Positions 53,125 through 63,830 of a stretch of DNA of 64,000 nucleotides are shown here, one piece after another. The first letter of the stretch is position 1. Every line of letters starts with the position of its first letter. The position numbers were made by a program, and so were the translations under genes. The stretch covers positions 2,501,673-2,565,672 of the forward strand of contig NZ_CP101717.1 of the NCBI RefSeq assembly GCF_030643825.1. The letters run 5' to 3'. Source of the stretch: Salinispirillum sp. LH 10-3-1. GTDB lineage: Bacteria; Pseudomonadota; Gammaproteobacteria; Pseudomonadales; Natronospirillaceae. Below the pieces are notes generated by a model that searched no databases, was not told the DNA's origin, and worked only from the letters and a program-made list of their open reading frames with translations.

Positions 53125-54398
53125 CAGGCCTCCAAAGCGCTGTGCAGCGCGTCTGTGAACAAAGACAGTCCTTCCAAAAGATCGGCATCGGGAATGGTCA
53201 GCGGGGGAATCATTTTGATCACCTTGCCGCCAGTGCCGCAGGCACCGAGCAACAAGCCGCGCTCGAAACATTGCGCGGCGACTTTTTTCGCCAAGGCACC
53301 GTCACCCAAATCCAATGCCTGCATCATGCCTTTACCCCGCACCTGAAACGCGCCCTTGCCATAGCGCTCAGCCAGGCCGTCGAGATGCTCTTGCATTTGC
53401 GCGCCTTTGCGTTTGACGTCTTTCATCAGGTCGTCGTTGTCGAAATACGACAGGCCCACTTTGCCGGCAACGAACGACAGCCCTTGCCCACGGAACGTTC
53501 CCGTGTGCTCGCCGGGCGACCAATGTTTGTCGTGCTCGGGCTTCACCAAATTCATTGCTAGCGGCGTACCAAAACCACCGATGCCTTTGGCGAGCGTGAC
53601 GATGTCCGGATCGAGGCCCATGCCGTCGAAGCTGAAATATTGCCCGGTGCGACCGCAACCGGCTTGAATGTCATCGAGAATCAACAGAGCGCCCAGGTCG
53701 TGTGCCAAAGTTTGGATAGCCAACAACCATTCTTTGCTGGCGACATTAACCCCGCCTTCGGCCTGAATAGGCTCAACCAAGAATGCCGCAGGTGGTTCCA
53801 GACCACTGGATGAATCGGCGTACAAAGCACGCAGACGGTCGACCGCCGCAATGCCACAGCCTTGGGTACAGCCTTGGCAGAGTTTCTCACAACCGAAAGG
53901 CTCATGACGCACGTATTCCAGCGGCACGCCCGCGGCGTTACGGAAATAGCTGTTAGTGGTGGCTGCCAAGGCACCCAACGTCATGCCGTGAAAGCCATGC
54001 GTGAAGGCGACAACGGTGCGACGTCCGGTGACTTTGCGCGCCAGCTTCAGCGCGGTTTCTACCGCATTGGTGCCGGTGGGGCCCATGAACTGCATTTTAT
54101 GGTTCATCCCGCGCGGTTGCAGCACTGTTTTATGGAAGGCTTCGAGGAAGTCGCGCTTCGCCGTGGTGTAAGTGTCCAAACTGTGGGCAACACCGTCCGC
54201 TTCGATGAATTCGATAATCGCCTTCTTCATCAACGGGTTGTTGTGACCAAAATTCAGCACGCCCGCCCCCGCAAAGAAGTCGATGTAGCTTTTTCCCGCC
54301 TCATCGACTTGTCGGGCGTTCGACGCTGACTTAAACACCGTGGGGTACAAACGGCAGTAGCCACGAATTTCTGATTCCAACTGTTCAAAGACTTTCAT
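53124..54398 (-). CDS. doeD: Diaminobutyrate aminotransferase DoeD (EctB-like)
   Basis: 424 residues, class III PLP aminotransferase. Cofactor Lys in VTLAKGIGGFGTPLA; DDIQAGCGRTGQYFSF and GPTGTNAVETALKLAR are family motifs. It resembles EctB but sits with doeA, doeB2 and doeC and not ectA/ectC, so DoeD, which removes the amino group of L-diaminobutyrate to give aspartate semialdehyde, is the better call. GAGGAGGG before the ATG. Confidence 0.9.
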   Translation of the reverse strand: MKVFEQLESEIRGYCRLYPTVFKSASNARQVDEAGKSYIDFFAGAGVLNFGHNNPLMKKAIIEFIEADGVAHSLDTYTTAKRDFLEAFHKTVLQPRGMNHKMQFMGPTGTNAVETALKLARKVTGRRTVVAFTHGFHGMTLGALAATTNSYFRNAAGVPLEYVRHEPFGCEKLCQGCTQGCGIAAVDRLRALYADSSSGLEPPAAFLVEPIQAEGGVNVASKEWLLAIQTLAHDLGALLILDDIQAGCGRTGQYFSFDGMGLDPDIVTLAKGIGGFGTPLAMNLVKPEHDKHWSPGEHTGTFRGQGLSFVAGKVGLSYFDNDDLMKDVKRKGAQMQEHLDGLAERYGKGAFQVRGKGMMQALDLGDGALAKKVAAQCFERGLLLGACGTGGKVIKMIPPLTIPDADLLEGLSLFTDALHSALEA

Positions 54399-54532
54399 TG
54401 AAGTCCCTCCTCGACATTGACAGGTGGTGAACCACCCTTATGACGGCTCAACGCAGCGACAATGCGGCGCGGCCGAATTATTGACGACTGACACAACATC
54501 AGTCGGTTTGGCGATACTGAAACACAGAGTGA

Positions 54533-55705
54533 TCAGTTCGATCCGCTGGGCAGGGGAGCACCCACCAAGCGAGAGTAAAGGCGTGTCACCTGTGCGATGA
54601 GCGCGTCATTGAAGTCGTATTCCGGGCTATGGCACGGGCGCTGATGCTCATGCAGGCCATCATCGGCACCGATCAGAGCAAAGGCCCCGGGAATTTCCTG
54701 CAAGTAGTAACTGAAGTCTTCCGACGCCATGATCGGAATGGGCGTTGTTTGACTGAGCCCGTGTTCACCCAGTTCCTCCTGCACCGCGCTACGAAAGCGC
54801 TCAGCTTGCGTCGGATGATTGACCGTTGCGCCGTAGCGCGGGTACACCGTTACGTTGCACGTCAAGTCATAGGCCGCGGCAGTGGCCGTGGCAATGTCCT
54901 GTATCTGTTGTTCTAGGCGTTCGCGAGTATGTGTTTGCGCAATGCGAAAGCTTCCGCCAATACGCGCTGCATCAGGAATGACAGTGGCAGCACTGGGGGC
55001 TTCGATGGAGGTCACACTGAGCACTGTGGCGTCCTGCGGCGGCAAACGACGCGCCACAATTTGCTGCAAGGCGACGACAATGGCAGCAGCGCCCAACACC
55101 GGGTCACGGCACACCTCTGGCTGGCTGGCATGCCCCCCCTGCCCCTGTACTTCTATTTCGAAAGTGCCATTACCCGCCATCACCGTGCCGTCAGGGCACA
55201 CGGCTTGTCCGAGTGGAATGGCCGGCCAATTGTGCCAGCCATAGATTTCATCGACACCTGCCAAGGCACCGTCTTCGATCATGCGCTTGGCACCATGCCC
55301 ACCTTCCTCGGCGGGCTGAAACACCAAGGTAACAGGGCCGGACAGTTGGTCTTCATGGGCTTTCAGCCATTGTGCCGTAGCCATTAGAGTAGCAGCATGA
55401 CCATCGTGACCACAGGCGTGCATACAGCCAGCAGACTGCGACGACCAGGCTTTACCGGTGCGTTCTTGGATGGGTAAGGCATCAATGTCGGCGCGCAACG
55501 CAATATGCCGACCGGGCTTGTCACGCGCCAGCCAGCCAAGGGTACCGGTATCAGCGCAGACGCGCCATTCGATACCCAAACGTGTAAGTTCATCGCGAAT
55601 TCTGGTTGCGGTCTCCCGCTCCTGCCAGCTGAGCTCCGGGTTCTGATGCAAGGTATGACGAAACGTTACTGCATCACTGATGAGCTGATCCCACTGTACT
55701 GTCAC
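54533..55705 (-). CDS. doeB2: N-acetyl-diaminobutyrate deacetylase DoeB2-like M20 amidohydrolase
   Basis: 390 residues from the GTG at 55705 (AAGG six bases upstream; longer in-frame start at 55771). M20D amidohydrolase with metal ligands in MHACGHDGHAATLM and EEGGHGAKRMIEDGALAGVDEIYG. The typical DoeB belongs to the AstE/AspA family, whereas this M20 enzyme fits the alternative DoeB2 type; it would yield diaminobutyrate for DoeD. A 134-base gap separates it from doeD. Assignment depends on operon context. Confidence 0.8.
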   Translation of the reverse strand: MTVQWDQLISDAVTFRHTLHQNPELSWQERETATRIRDELTRLGIEWRVCADTGTLGWLARDKPGRHIALRADIDALPIQERTGKAWSSQSAGCMHACGHDGHAATLMATAQWLKAHEDQLSGPVTLVFQPAEEGGHGAKRMIEDGALAGVDEIYGWHNWPAIPLGQAVCPDGTVMAGNGTFEIEVQGQGGHASQPEVCRDPVLGAAAIVVALQQIVARRLPPQDATVLSVTSIEAPSAATVIPDAARIGGSFRIAQTHTRERLEQQIQDIATATAAAYDLTCNVTVYPRYGATVNHPTQAERFRSAVQEELGEHGLSQTTPIPIMASEDFSYYLQEIPGAFALIGADDGLHEHQRPCHSPEYDFNDALIAQVTRLYSRLVGAPLPSGSN

Positions 55706-56042
55706 TAAGGCCTTCCCCCTTGTGCTGCAGATTGCCTGCAACTTGATCTCCGAGATGCCGCTAATCGGCAAAAACGCAAAAACCAGCGGCCCACATAGAG
55801 TGGCTGCTGTTGACTGATTGGTTAGGTGTATCGGTACAACATTCGATTTTTATCACTTACTTAAACGTAGCAGAGGAATCAAGGGCTTGCTGAATTTATG
55901 TCCAGACTTACGGGGCCTTTACCGAAGTAAAAAGCGTCATCTTGACGAAACAGGCCGAACACCGCTGTCATAAATACTTCATCGCAGCGTCATATTCTGC
56001 GTTCGGCGGTGTGTTAGGTTAGGCAAAAAGAGGAGGGTGTCG
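55706..56042. other. Divergent intergenic region between doeB2 and parA
   Basis: 337 bases between genes transcribed outward in both directions, so it should hold both promoters. I see no -35/-10 pair good enough to assert, no clear palindrome, and no small ORF with a ribosome-binding site. The only firm element is the AGGAGG of parA at 56031-56036. Notably no DoeX/AsnC-type regulator gene lies here. Confidence 0.6.
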
Positions 56043-56792
56043 GTGAAAGTCGTTGCCAGTTACAGCATTAAAGGCGGCGTGGGTAAGACCACTACAGCAG
56101 TAAATTTAGCGTGGCTGGCGCATCGTGCGGGCATCAGCACCTTGCTCCTTGATCTGGATCCACAAGGCGCGAGTTCTTTCTATCTTCGCCACGACAACAA
56201 GGGTTCCTTACAATCCAAACAGTGGCTGACTGGCAAGACCGACTTACAACGTCACGTTCTCTCGACCGATTATGAATGGCTTGATCTAGTGGCCGCCCAC
56301 GACTCCTTTCGCGACCTAGACATCGAACTCGCTGCGCTCGACAGCAACCTGCTGCGACAGCTGATTCGCTCGCTCAAGAAGAAATATCAACTCATCGTCG
56401 TAGACTGCCCGCCTACGGTGAATCACTTATCGGCGCAAATTTTTCGAGCCGCACACCGTATCCTAGTGCCCGTCCAACCAACAACGTTGTCCGAACGCAC
56501 GTTTGCCCAACTCAACGCTCGACTGACGGAACTGGGTGTTAAAGACAGCAAGCTCCTGCCGTTCTTCAGCATGGTCGAAGCCCGCAAGCGACTGCATCGA
56601 GAGGTCATGCATGCCTTCAGTGCCCAATACCCTGCAACGCTGCAAGCCCAAATTCCCTTCAGCGCGGAAATTGAGCGTATGGGTTTAGAGCGCGCACCCT
56701 TGGGTACATTCGGCGGCAAGCGTGCACCTGCCCGGGCCTATGAAGCACTTTGGCGCTTGGTCTTAACAGAAGCCCGTATTCCTGTTATATAA
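56043..56792 (+). CDS. ParA-family ATPase without ParB partner
   Basis: 249 residues from the GTG at 56043 (AGGAGG six bases upstream; GTG at 56037 also in frame but overlapping the site). Deviant Walker A KGGVGKTT at residues 10-17; VDCPPTVNH switch II and QPTTLSERTF. No parB, minE-like or chemotaxis gene adjacent, so it is an orphan ParA/MinD-superfamily ATPase that might position a large cell structure. A terminator follows. Confidence 0.85.
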   Translation: MKVVASYSIKGGVGKTTTAVNLAWLAHRAGISTLLLDLDPQGASSFYLRHDNKGSLQSKQWLTGKTDLQRHVLSTDYEWLDLVAAHDSFRDLDIELAALDSNLLRQLIRSLKKKYQLIVVDCPPTVNHLSAQIFRAAHRILVPVQPTTLSERTFAQLNARLTELGVKDSKLLPFFSMVEARKRLHREVMHAFSAQYPATLQAQIPFSAEIERMGLERAPLGTFGGKRAPARAYEALWRLVLTEARIPVI

Positions 56793-56872
56793 AGTTTTTC
56801 TTACATTATGCTGAAGCGCGCTAAATGATTGAAAACAGCTGTGTTTTTACGTGCTACCAGCAAGTTCTACTG

Positions 56873-56900
56873 ACCCGCATTCTCTTGCGCGGGCCTTTTT
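56873..56900 (+). terminator. Intrinsic terminator after parA
   Basis: CCCGC/GCGGG stem with a ten-base loop, followed by CCTTTTT, about 80 bases after the parA stop. Confidence 0.65.
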
Positions 56901-57036
56901 CCTCCGCTATTCTCTTTCTAGCTCGGCCTAATCATCGCTGATCGAGGGGCGCCCTTAGGTGCCGCTAACGCGCAGAACGCACGGGATCTTGTGCGATCAG
57001 ACCAATTGCGATCATAGAATGGAGTTGCCAGAAAAC

Positions 57037-59337
57037 ATGCTATTTGCCGTCCTTTCAGGCTTTTTTCTTGCCGCCTTGGCGCCTTCTATTAAAGGCATTG
57101 CCAAAGACCGCATAGGTTGGGTACTCGCCCTTTTACCGGCCGGCTTAACACTCTACTTTGCGAGTTACATACCCGCCGTCAGCAGCGGCACAGTGATTTT
57201 CCAAGAGTGGGCCTGGTTTCCCGGCATCGACCTTAACCTGAGCTTTATGCTCGACGGTCTTTCGTTGATGTTTGCGTTGCTCATCAGCTTCATTGGCACC
57301 TTCATTCTTATTTATGCTGGCAGCTACCTGCACGGTCACAAAGACCTCGGCCGCTTCTACGTTATCATGCTGTCATTTATGGCTTCCATGCTGGGCGTAG
57401 TGCTGTCCGATAACCTCATCAGCCTGTTCGTTTTCTGGGAATTGACCAGCATTACCTCGTATATGCTGATTGGTTTTAACCACGAAGACGCGACGGCACG
57501 AAAGTCTGCGCTGCAGGGTCTGTTCGTTACCGTCGGCGGTGGTCTTGCACTGATGGCCGGGCTCATCATGATGGGCACACTGGCGGGGACGTATCAAATT
57601 TCCGAGGTGCTGAACAATGGAGATGCATTGCTGACCAGCACGCTGACGGTCGGCATGATTCTGTGTATTCTGGGCGGTACCTTCACAAAGTCAGCACAGT
57701 TCCCTCTCCACTTTTGGTTACCTAATGCCATGGCTGCACCCACACCGGTGTCGGCGTATCTGCATTCTGCCACCATGGTCAAGGCCGGCATTTACTTGAT
57801 GGCGCGACTCAATCCGGCGTTGGGAGAGCATATTCTCTGGACTACTATGCTGTGCTTATTTGGCGGCATGACCATGTTTGTGGGTGCTTACCTCGCGTAT
57901 GGCGCTACCGGCATCAAGAAAGTACTGGCCTACTCCACCGTAATGGCACTGGGTACCCTAACCATGCTAATCGGCATTGGTACTCGCTACGCGATGATTG
58001 CTTTTGCCGCGTTCTTACTCGGCCACTCGTTGTATAAAGGCGCACTGTTTATGATCGCCGGTATTCTGGATCACGAAACGGGCACCAAGGATCTTACCAA
58101 GATGGGTGGTTTAAGGCAGAAGATGCCCGTCACCGCCATTGTAGCGGCGCTCGCCGCTCTGTCGTTAGCAGGCTTGCCGCCGCTGTTTGGCTTTGTTGGT
58201 AAAGAGCTGATGTTTGAGGCTGTGCTGTCGGCTGAACTCTATGGTGTGCTGTTGCTCGGCCTGGCGGTAGTATCCGCGATGATGGTGACGGCCATTGCAC
58301 TGGTTATCGCCATCAAACCGTTTTATGGACCGCTGCAAGAAACACCAAAACAACCACATGAAGCGCCTCCAGGTATGCTGGCAGGTCCGATTGCCTTAAC
58401 CTCGGTATCTCTACTGTTTGGTTTACTGCCCTTCGTAGCCAGTGATTTGCTGGTGATGGCGGCTGTGCAGTCAGTGAGCCCTGAACCCATTACCTATACC
58501 TTGGCACTGTGGCATGGTTTCAATCTGCCTCTGGCGCTGTCCGCGCTCAGTTTGCTGGGTGGCATTGGTCTATTCGTACTGTGGCAACGCAACCGTGAGG
58601 GCGTGATGCGCCTCAACGAAAAGTTGTCGAGTGTTGGGCCGGAAGTTGGATACTTTAAGTTTATGGATGCCATCACCGGTTTCTCAGCTTGGCAAACGCG
58701 CGTCTTGCAAAACGGTAAAATGGGCAACTACATGATTGTCCTCGTTATGACGACGGTCTTCCTCGTGGGCTATACCCTATTAAGTCAACATACTTGGCGC
58801 TTCCCGGCACTTGGCCGCGGCATCAATTTCTACGAGTGGGCCATTGCGCTGTTAATGGTAATGGCGGTGTCCTTTGCCGTGCTGACGCGCAGTCGCCTAG
58901 CCGCCGTAGCCTGTATGGGTGTTTTGGGCTTTACCGTTGCCCTGATTTTCATTCTGTTCAGCGCGCCCGACTTGGGTATTACACAGGTATTGGTGGAAAC
59001 CCTGACCGTTATATTGTTGGTATTAGTGCTCTTTAAACTGCCCGGCTTCGCGCGCTACTCCACCCGTTTCGAAGTCTGGCGTGACGGCATTGTCGCCGTA
59101 TCCATGGGCGTGTTGATGACCTTAGTGGTATTGGCAGCCATCGACATCCAGTATTTCGAGCCGATTTCCAGCTACTTTGTGCAAGCCAGTTACCCGGAAG
59201 CCAAAGGGCGAAACATAGTGAATGTGATCTTGGTGGATTTCCGCGCACTCGACACCATGGGTGAAGTTTTCGTACTCGCCATAGCGGCTCTGGGTGTTTA
59301 CTCCATGCTGAAGCTGCGCGCAGAGGATAAGGCATGA
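57037..59337 (+). CDS. mrpA: Mrp Na+/H+ antiporter subunit A
   Basis: 766 residues from [19 protein letters not shown]; an ATG at 57019 (MELPEN) is in frame but has no ribosome-binding site. NuoL-like proton-channel core with [33 protein letters not shown] and [13 protein letters not shown], then an MrpB-like C-terminal extension (about 600-766). First gene of the seven-gene operon mrpABCDEFG, which exchanges cytosolic Na+ for external H+ in pH and salt stress. Confidence 0.95.
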   Translation: MLFAVLSGFFLAALAPSIKGIAKDRIGWVLALLPAGLTLYFASYIPAVSSGTVIFQEWAWFPGIDLNLSFMLDGLSLMFALLISFIGTFILIYAGSYLHGHKDLGRFYVIMLSFMASMLGVVLSDNLISLFVFWELTSITSYMLIGFNHEDATARKSALQGLFVTVGGGLALMAGLIMMGTLAGTYQISEVLNNGDALLTSTLTVGMILCILGGTFTKSAQFPLHFWLPNAMAAPTPVSAYLHSATMVKAGIYLMARLNPALGEHILWTTMLCLFGGMTMFVGAYLAYGATGIKKVLAYSTVMALGTLTMLIGIGTRYAMIAFAAFLLGHSLYKGALFMIAGILDHETGTKDLTKMGGLRQKMPVTAIVAALAALSLAGLPPLFGFVGKELMFEAVLSAELYGVLLLGLAVVSAMMVTAIALVIAIKPFYGPLQETPKQPHEAPPGMLAGPIALTSVSLLFGLLPFVASDLLVMAAVQSVSPEPITYTLALWHGFNLPLALSALSLLGGIGLFVLWQRNREGVMRLNEKLSSVGPEVGYFKFMDAITGFSAWQTRVLQNGKMGNYMIVLVMTTVFLVGYTLLSQHTWRFPALGRGINFYEWAIALLMVMAVSFAVLTRSRLAAVACMGVLGFTVALIFILFSAPDLGITQVLVETLTVILLVLVLFKLPGFARYSTRFEVWRDGIVAVSMGVLMTLVVLAAIDIQYFEPISSYFVQASYPEAKGRNIVNVILVDFRALDTMGEVFVLAIAALGVYSMLKLRAEDKA

Positions 59338-59780
59338 CCGACAAAAAGCCCCAGACCATAAAGTCCAATACGGTCGTACTGCACACTGCGGCCACTTTCC
59401 TTTTACCGCTGCAGTTTCTATTCTCGGTATTTCTCCTGCTGCGTGGTCACGATGAGCCAGGTGGTGGCTTCATAGCCGGTTTGGTGGCGTCTGGCGCCAT
59501 CGTACTATACCTGTTTGCCAACGGTGTTTCTGCGACGCGAAAGCTGATGCGCATTAAACCGCAGGATCTATTGGGACTGGGCTTGGTGATGTGTTTGGCT
59601 TCCACACTGCCCGGCTTTTTCGTCAATGGCGAATTTATGACTGCTCTTTGGTGGGAGTTCATGCTGGGTGAATCGGAAGTAAAACTGTCAACCGTTCTAA
59701 TCTTTGACATCGGTGTCTACCTTGGCGTTGTGGGGACTATTCTCACCATCGTCGTATCACTCACAGAGGCTGAAGAATAA
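59334..59780 (+). CDS. mrpB: Mrp Na+/H+ antiporter subunit B
   Basis: 148 residues with four helices and the MnhB pattern [23 protein letters not shown]. Start overlaps mrpA by four bases (ATGA). Separate mrpA and mrpB mark the group 1 seven-gene organisation. Confidence 0.95.
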   Translation: MTDKKPQTIKSNTVVLHTAATFLLPLQFLFSVFLLLRGHDEPGGGFIAGLVASGAIVLYLFANGVSATRKLMRIKPQDLLGLGLVMCLASTLPGFFVNGEFMTALWWEFMLGESEVKLSTVLIFDIGVYLGVVGTILTIVVSLTEAEE

Positions 59781-59811
59781 TGACAGACTCTAGAGCTAGG
59801 AGAGGTGCGCA

Positions 59812-60159
59812 ATGGAAGTCTTAATGGCTTTTGTAATCGGCTTACTCTTCGCGTCGGCAGTGTACATGATGCTGCGACGCTCTATCGTTAAGCTGGTTAT
59901 TGGCTTAATGATACTGAGTAACGCCGCTAATTTACTGATATTCACCGTCGCCGGGCTCACGCGCGGTGCGCCGCCGCTGATCATGCAAGGCACACAAATG
60001 CCTGACGGCCCCATCGCAGACCCTTTACCGCAGGCCTTAGTGCTGACGGCAATTGTAATCGCCTTGGGAGTGTTAGCTTTTGCTGTTGTACTCATTCACC
60101 GTGCCTTTGAAGTTGTGGGCAATGATGACCTTGACCAGATGAAGGATACTGACACTTGA
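59812..60159 (+). CDS. mrpC: Mrp Na+/H+ antiporter subunit C
   Basis: 115 residues, three helices, NuoK-like, with [25 protein letters not shown] and [22 protein letters not shown] precedes the ATG. The stop TGA lies inside the TTG start of mrpD. Confidence 0.95.
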   Translation: MEVLMAFVIGLLFASAVYMMLRRSIVKLVIGLMILSNAANLLIFTVAGLTRGAPPLIMQGTQMPDGPIADPLPQALVLTAIVIALGVLAFAVVLIHRAFEVVGNDDLDQMKDTDT

Positions 60160-61664
60160 ATCCGGAAGTCGCATTACCTATTCTGATTCCGCTTCTCAGC
60201 GGTGCCTTCTCGATCTTATTCGGACGCTCCATTCGTATCCAGCGATGGATTTCCGTGGTGGGTAGTTTTGCGTTGCTGCTGAGCACCCTGTGGCTATTCC
60301 ACTCAACCCGCGAGGCTGGTTTTGTGGTAATGCAACTCGGGGGTTGGGCTGCGCCCTTTGGCATCACCTTGGTGGCCGATTTATTGAGCGCGACGATGGC
60401 TGTGATCACGGGTGTGATTGCCCTCGTTTTGGCGGTGTATTCGTTGCCGAGCATTCCCAGAGGGCATGAGAAATTTGGCTACTACCCTCTATTCCATTTG
60501 TTGCTAGCAGGGGTTGCTGGCTCATTTTTGACCGGCGATATTTTCAACCTTTTCGTCTGGTTTGAGGTCATGTTGTTGGCATCGTTCGCCTTGATGACTC
60601 TGGGGGGTGAGCGCGCCCAGATGGAAGGTTCAATTAAGTACGTCACATTAAACCTGTTCTCATCGGCCCTGTTTCTGTCGGCGATAGGCTTACTGTACGG
60701 CACTGTCGGCACCCTCAATATGGCCGACATTGCGTGGAAACTCAGCCAAGTGGAACATTCCGGCATGGTGAATGTGTTGGCAATGCTGTTCTTGGTGTCC
60801 TTCGGCATCAAGGCTGCAGCGTTTCCGCTGTTTTTCTGGCTGCCAGCCTCTTACCACACCCCACAGTTGGCGGTCACTGCTTTATTTGCTGGCCTGCTGA
60901 CTAAGGTCGGCGCCTATGCCATCTATCGAATTTTCACTCTCATCTTCATCGGCGATACCGATTACACCCACACAATATTGGTTTGGGTAGCGGTGCTCAC
61001 CATGATTACGGGCGTATTGGGTGCCGCCGCACAGTTTGAGTTTCGCCGTATTCTGTCGTTTCACATTGTCAGTCAGATTGGGTATATCCTGCTCGGCGTT
61101 GCGCTTTATACGCCACTGGCTATCTTGGCGGGTATTTACTACACGGTGCATAACATCGTCGCCAAGACGAATCTGTTCCTTATCAGCGGTATCACCTATC
61201 GGCTACTGGGCAGCTACGATCTGAAAAAGCTGGGTGGTGTTTACAAAGAGCGACCTGGCCTGTCCATTCTCTTTTTGATTTCCGCCTTAGGCTTAGCGGG
61301 CTTGCCGCCGCTGTCGGGTTTCTTCGCCAAGTTTTTATTGGTCAAGTCAGGTATCGAGATCAGTGCCTGGGGCGCTACTGTCGCTGCTCTGGCCGTGGGC
61401 TTTATGACGCTCTACTCCATGATGAAGATTTGGGCCGAAGTTTTTTGGAAAGCCGCGCCGGAAGGTGTCGATACAGCTCGCCTGGAAGGCAAGGTAGAAG
61501 ATAAGCAGCTGTGGATAATGCTCTTACCGGTTGTAGCCCTGGCCGCTATGACCGTATTGTTGGGTGTTTTCGCGCAGCCCGCATTCGAGTTGGCAGGCGA
61601 TGCCGCAGAGCAACTTCTGAATCCTCACTTGTATATTGAAGCCGTACTAGGAGAACGTCCATGA
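60156..61664 (+). CDS. mrpD: Mrp Na+/H+ antiporter subunit D
   Basis: 502 residues, NuoM/NuoN-like with about fourteen helices ([40 protein letters not shown]). The start is TTG at 60156, overlapping the mrpC stop as TTGA, with AAGGA nine bases upstream. Stop overlaps mrpE (ATGA). Confidence 0.95.
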   Translation: MNPEVALPILIPLLSGAFSILFGRSIRIQRWISVVGSFALLLSTLWLFHSTREAGFVVMQLGGWAAPFGITLVADLLSATMAVITGVIALVLAVYSLPSIPRGHEKFGYYPLFHLLLAGVAGSFLTGDIFNLFVWFEVMLLASFALMTLGGERAQMEGSIKYVTLNLFSSALFLSAIGLLYGTVGTLNMADIAWKLSQVEHSGMVNVLAMLFLVSFGIKAAAFPLFFWLPASYHTPQLAVTALFAGLLTKVGAYAIYRIFTLIFIGDTDYTHTILVWVAVLTMITGVLGAAAQFEFRRILSFHIVSQIGYILLGVALYTPLAILAGIYYTVHNIVAKTNLFLISGITYRLLGSYDLKKLGGVYKERPGLSILFLISALGLAGLPPLSGFFAKFLLVKSGIEISAWGATVAALAVGFMTLYSMMKIWAEVFWKAAPEGVDTARLEGKVEDKQLWIMLLPVVALAAMTVLLGVFAQPAFELAGDAAEQLLNPHLYIEAVLGERP

Positions 61665-62134
61665 TTGGGTTTTTCTGGAATGTCATGTTGGCACTGGCGT
61701 GGGTTACGCTGTCGGGCAACTTTAATGGCATCAACTTGCTGTTTGGCTTCACGCTGGCCTACGCTGGCTTGGCGCTTATGCAAAACCAGCTGCCCATTCT
61801 AAAGGGCTACGCACAGCGGATTCCTCGCACCATAATGTTTTTCTTCTTTTTCGCCAAGGAACTCATCATGGCGAACTTTAAGGTGGCATTTGATGTGCTG
61901 ACACCTCCTTTGTACATGCAACCTGGGGTGATCGCGATGCCTTTAGAGGCAAAAACGGATTTGGAGATTGCGATGGTCGCCAACTTTATTTCACTGACGC
62001 CCGGCACCCTGAGCTTGGACGTATCGAATGATCGCCGCGTACTCTTCATCCACGCCATGTTCTTGCAGGACGAAAAAGCATTGCGCGAAGAATTACATGA
62101 CTTAGAACGGCGCATTCTAGAGATAATGCGTTGA
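61661..62134 (+). CDS. mrpE: Mrp Na+/H+ antiporter subunit E
   Basis: 157 residues, two to three helices then a soluble part with MVANFISLTPGTLSLDVSNDRRVLFIH, the MrpE signature. Ten bases before mrpF. Confidence 0.94.
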   Translation: MIGFFWNVMLALAWVTLSGNFNGINLLFGFTLAYAGLALMQNQLPILKGYAQRIPRTIMFFFFFAKELIMANFKVAFDVLTPPLYMQPGVIAMPLEAKTDLEIAMVANFISLTPGTLSLDVSNDRRVLFIHAMFLQDEKALREELHDLERRILEIMR

Positions 62135-62144
62135 GGAGAACTCT

Positions 62145-62420
62145 GTGATCAACCCCATCATTATCAACATCTGCTACCTGATGCTTACCCTCGGCCTTCT
62201 ACTGGCGTTTCTGCGCCTCACCAAAGGGCCTTCCTTGCCGGATCGAGTGGTTGCACTGGAATTGATTGCTACCATAGTGGTAGCCATCATCGGTGTGCAT
62301 GCGATTGATACCGGCGTATCCAGCTTTCTCGATATCGCCATCGTTATGGCTTTAACCGCCTTTCTAGCGGCTATAGGTTTTGCTCGCTTCTTGGAGCGCG
62401 GAGGTCCACGTGATGATTGA
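62145..62420 (+). CDS. mrpF: Mrp Na+/H+ antiporter subunit F
   Basis: 91 residues, three helices, MrpF pattern RLTKGPSLPDRVVALELIA. The start is GTG at 62145 (GAGGAGAAC upstream). It overlaps mrpG by eight bases. Confidence 0.94.
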   Translation: MINPIIINICYLMLTLGLLLAFLRLTKGPSLPDRVVALELIATIVVAIIGVHAIDTGVSSFLDIAIVMALTAFLAAIGFARFLERGGPRDD

Positions 62421-62823
62421 ATGGTTGATAAGCGGTCTGGTCCTACTCGGATCAGCCTTAATGTTGCTCGCGGCCATTGGTGCGCTGCGCCTGCCTGACC
62501 TTCCAACACGGATGCACGCAACCACCAAGTCCGGCGCTCTGGGTACCAGTGTTGTAATGATTGGCGTCGCTTTCTATTTTGCTGATGCGCCGATAACATT
62601 CCGCGCCATGGCAATTATCGGGTTTATTATGCTCACGGCACCGGTTGCAGCCCATGTTATCGGGCGCGCTGCGTACTTTGTTGGTGTCCCTCTATGGGAT
62701 CGTACAGTGAAGGACATATTGAAAGAAAGTTATGACCCGAAAACGCATTACCTGCGCAGCGGGTTCGAGGACATCGACAAACAACAGGAAGAACGGCAAA
62801 AGCAGGATACTGACAAACAGTAG
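62413..62823 (+). CDS. mrpG: Mrp Na+/H+ antiporter subunit G
   Basis: 136 residues from MIEWLISGLVLLGSA; three helices with LRLPDLPTRMHATTKSGALG, the MrpG hallmark. A charged Gln/Asp/Lys-rich tail of about 25 residues is longer than in most. Last gene of the operon; a terminator follows. Confidence 0.94.
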   Translation: MIEWLISGLVLLGSALMLLAAIGALRLPDLPTRMHATTKSGALGTSVVMIGVAFYFADAPITFRAMAIIGFIMLTAPVAAHVIGRAAYFVGVPLWDRTVKDILKESYDPKTHYLRSGFEDIDKQQEERQKQDTDKQ

Positions 62824-62835
62824 GTTTTGCCCTTG

Positions 62836-62859
62836 GGGTCTTCAGGCGAAGACCCTTTT
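62836..62859 (+). terminator. Intrinsic terminator of the mrp operon
   Basis: Eight-pair stem GGGTCTTC/GAAGACCC with an AGGC loop followed by TTTT, 13 bases after the mrpG stop; adjacent to the convergent dehydrogenase gene end. Confidence 0.85.
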
Positions 62860-62863
62860 CTAT

Positions 62864-63685
62864 CTAAGGCGCTGTGCTACCCTCCTCACCATAACGACTT
62901 TTCATCCCCAAGCGTAACATGCGGTATAGCAGCGGCCGCGGCGTGTAGCGAATAAGCCAACTGAGAAACCGGTAATGTAAGCCCGGAGAGCAAATGACTC
63001 TCTGACGGCCTAGGTCACGTAATGATCGATCAACTACCCATGCGGCAGGAAACGCCTTTGCTGGGCCTCGACGATGGTAAAAAGTGTCCGGATCAATCCC
63101 CATACGACTGTGAAAATCCGTAATCACAAAGCCTGGACAAAGCGCTTGAAATGAGATGTTAGTACCATGGTAAGTTAAGGCCATGGTTTCAGTGAATAAG
63201 CGCACAAACCCCTTGGTCGGCCCATACAGCGGACTACCCGGTGTTGGCATCCAAGAGGCCAACGAAGCCACATTGATCAAAAAACCCTGTGTACGTTCCA
63301 AAGCTGGCAAAACAGCTTGTGTCAGCATCACCGTTGCGTCGATATGCACCCGCATCTGCGCGCGATGCTGTTGCGGCGTCATCAAATGAAAAATACCATC
63401 ATCAGCGTACCCTGCATTGTTGATCAAACCCGCCAGTTGACCGTCAGCCCCAGCACGTTGCACTAAGTTGTCGAGCTGCGCCTCATCTGCTAAATCGACA
63501 AACTCACACTCAACATCGACACCGTGGTCACGCCTTAACTCGTCAGCAAAGGCTTCCAATACGCTCATGCGTCGCCCAGTCAACCAGAGCGCACAGCCTC
63601 GCGAGGCAAGCGCTCGCGCATAAGCCGCACCAATACCACTGGTTGCACCAGTAATCAGAACCTTTGAGCCTGCTACGATGGTCAT
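62864..63685 (-). CDS. Short-chain dehydrogenase/reductase
   Basis: 273 residues, classical SDR: cofactor motif TGATSGIGAAYARAL, NNAGY, and catalytic YGPTK (Y-x-x-x-K) following NVASLASW. DltE/YqjQ-like C-terminal end with a basic, hydrophobic tail. Substrate unknown. Convergent with the mrp operon. Confidence 0.87.
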   Translation of the reverse strand: MTIVAGSKVLITGATSGIGAAYARALASRGCALWLTGRRMSVLEAFADELRRDHGVDVECEFVDLADEAQLDNLVQRAGADGQLAGLINNAGYADDGIFHLMTPQQHRAQMRVHIDATVMLTQAVLPALERTQGFLINVASLASWMPTPGSPLYGPTKGFVRLFTETMALTYHGTNISFQALCPGFVITDFHSRMGIDPDTFYHRRGPAKAFPAAWVVDRSLRDLGRQRVICSPGLHYRFLSWLIRYTPRPLLYRMLRLGMKSRYGEEGSTAP

Positions 63686-63830
63686 CTACTTATACCTTAT
63701 GAATGACTAGGCAACCTTAACATAAGTATCAAACGACTGGAAAAGCCAAACCATGCAAAGGAGTTATCTGCTGCACTGATGATAATTTTATCGATCCTGT
63801 GAAACCTTTCCTTTTATGCTGCGTACGCTC

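Noticed and set aside
53125-53271. Longer N-terminus for DoeA
   Set aside because: It would read antisense-free but inside the end of doeD; the family start MLERDDMTFPF overlaps the doeD stop by one base.
53124-54398. Calling the aminotransferase EctB of ectoine synthesis
   Set aside because: No ectA or ectC is present, and the flanking genes encode ectoine breakdown.
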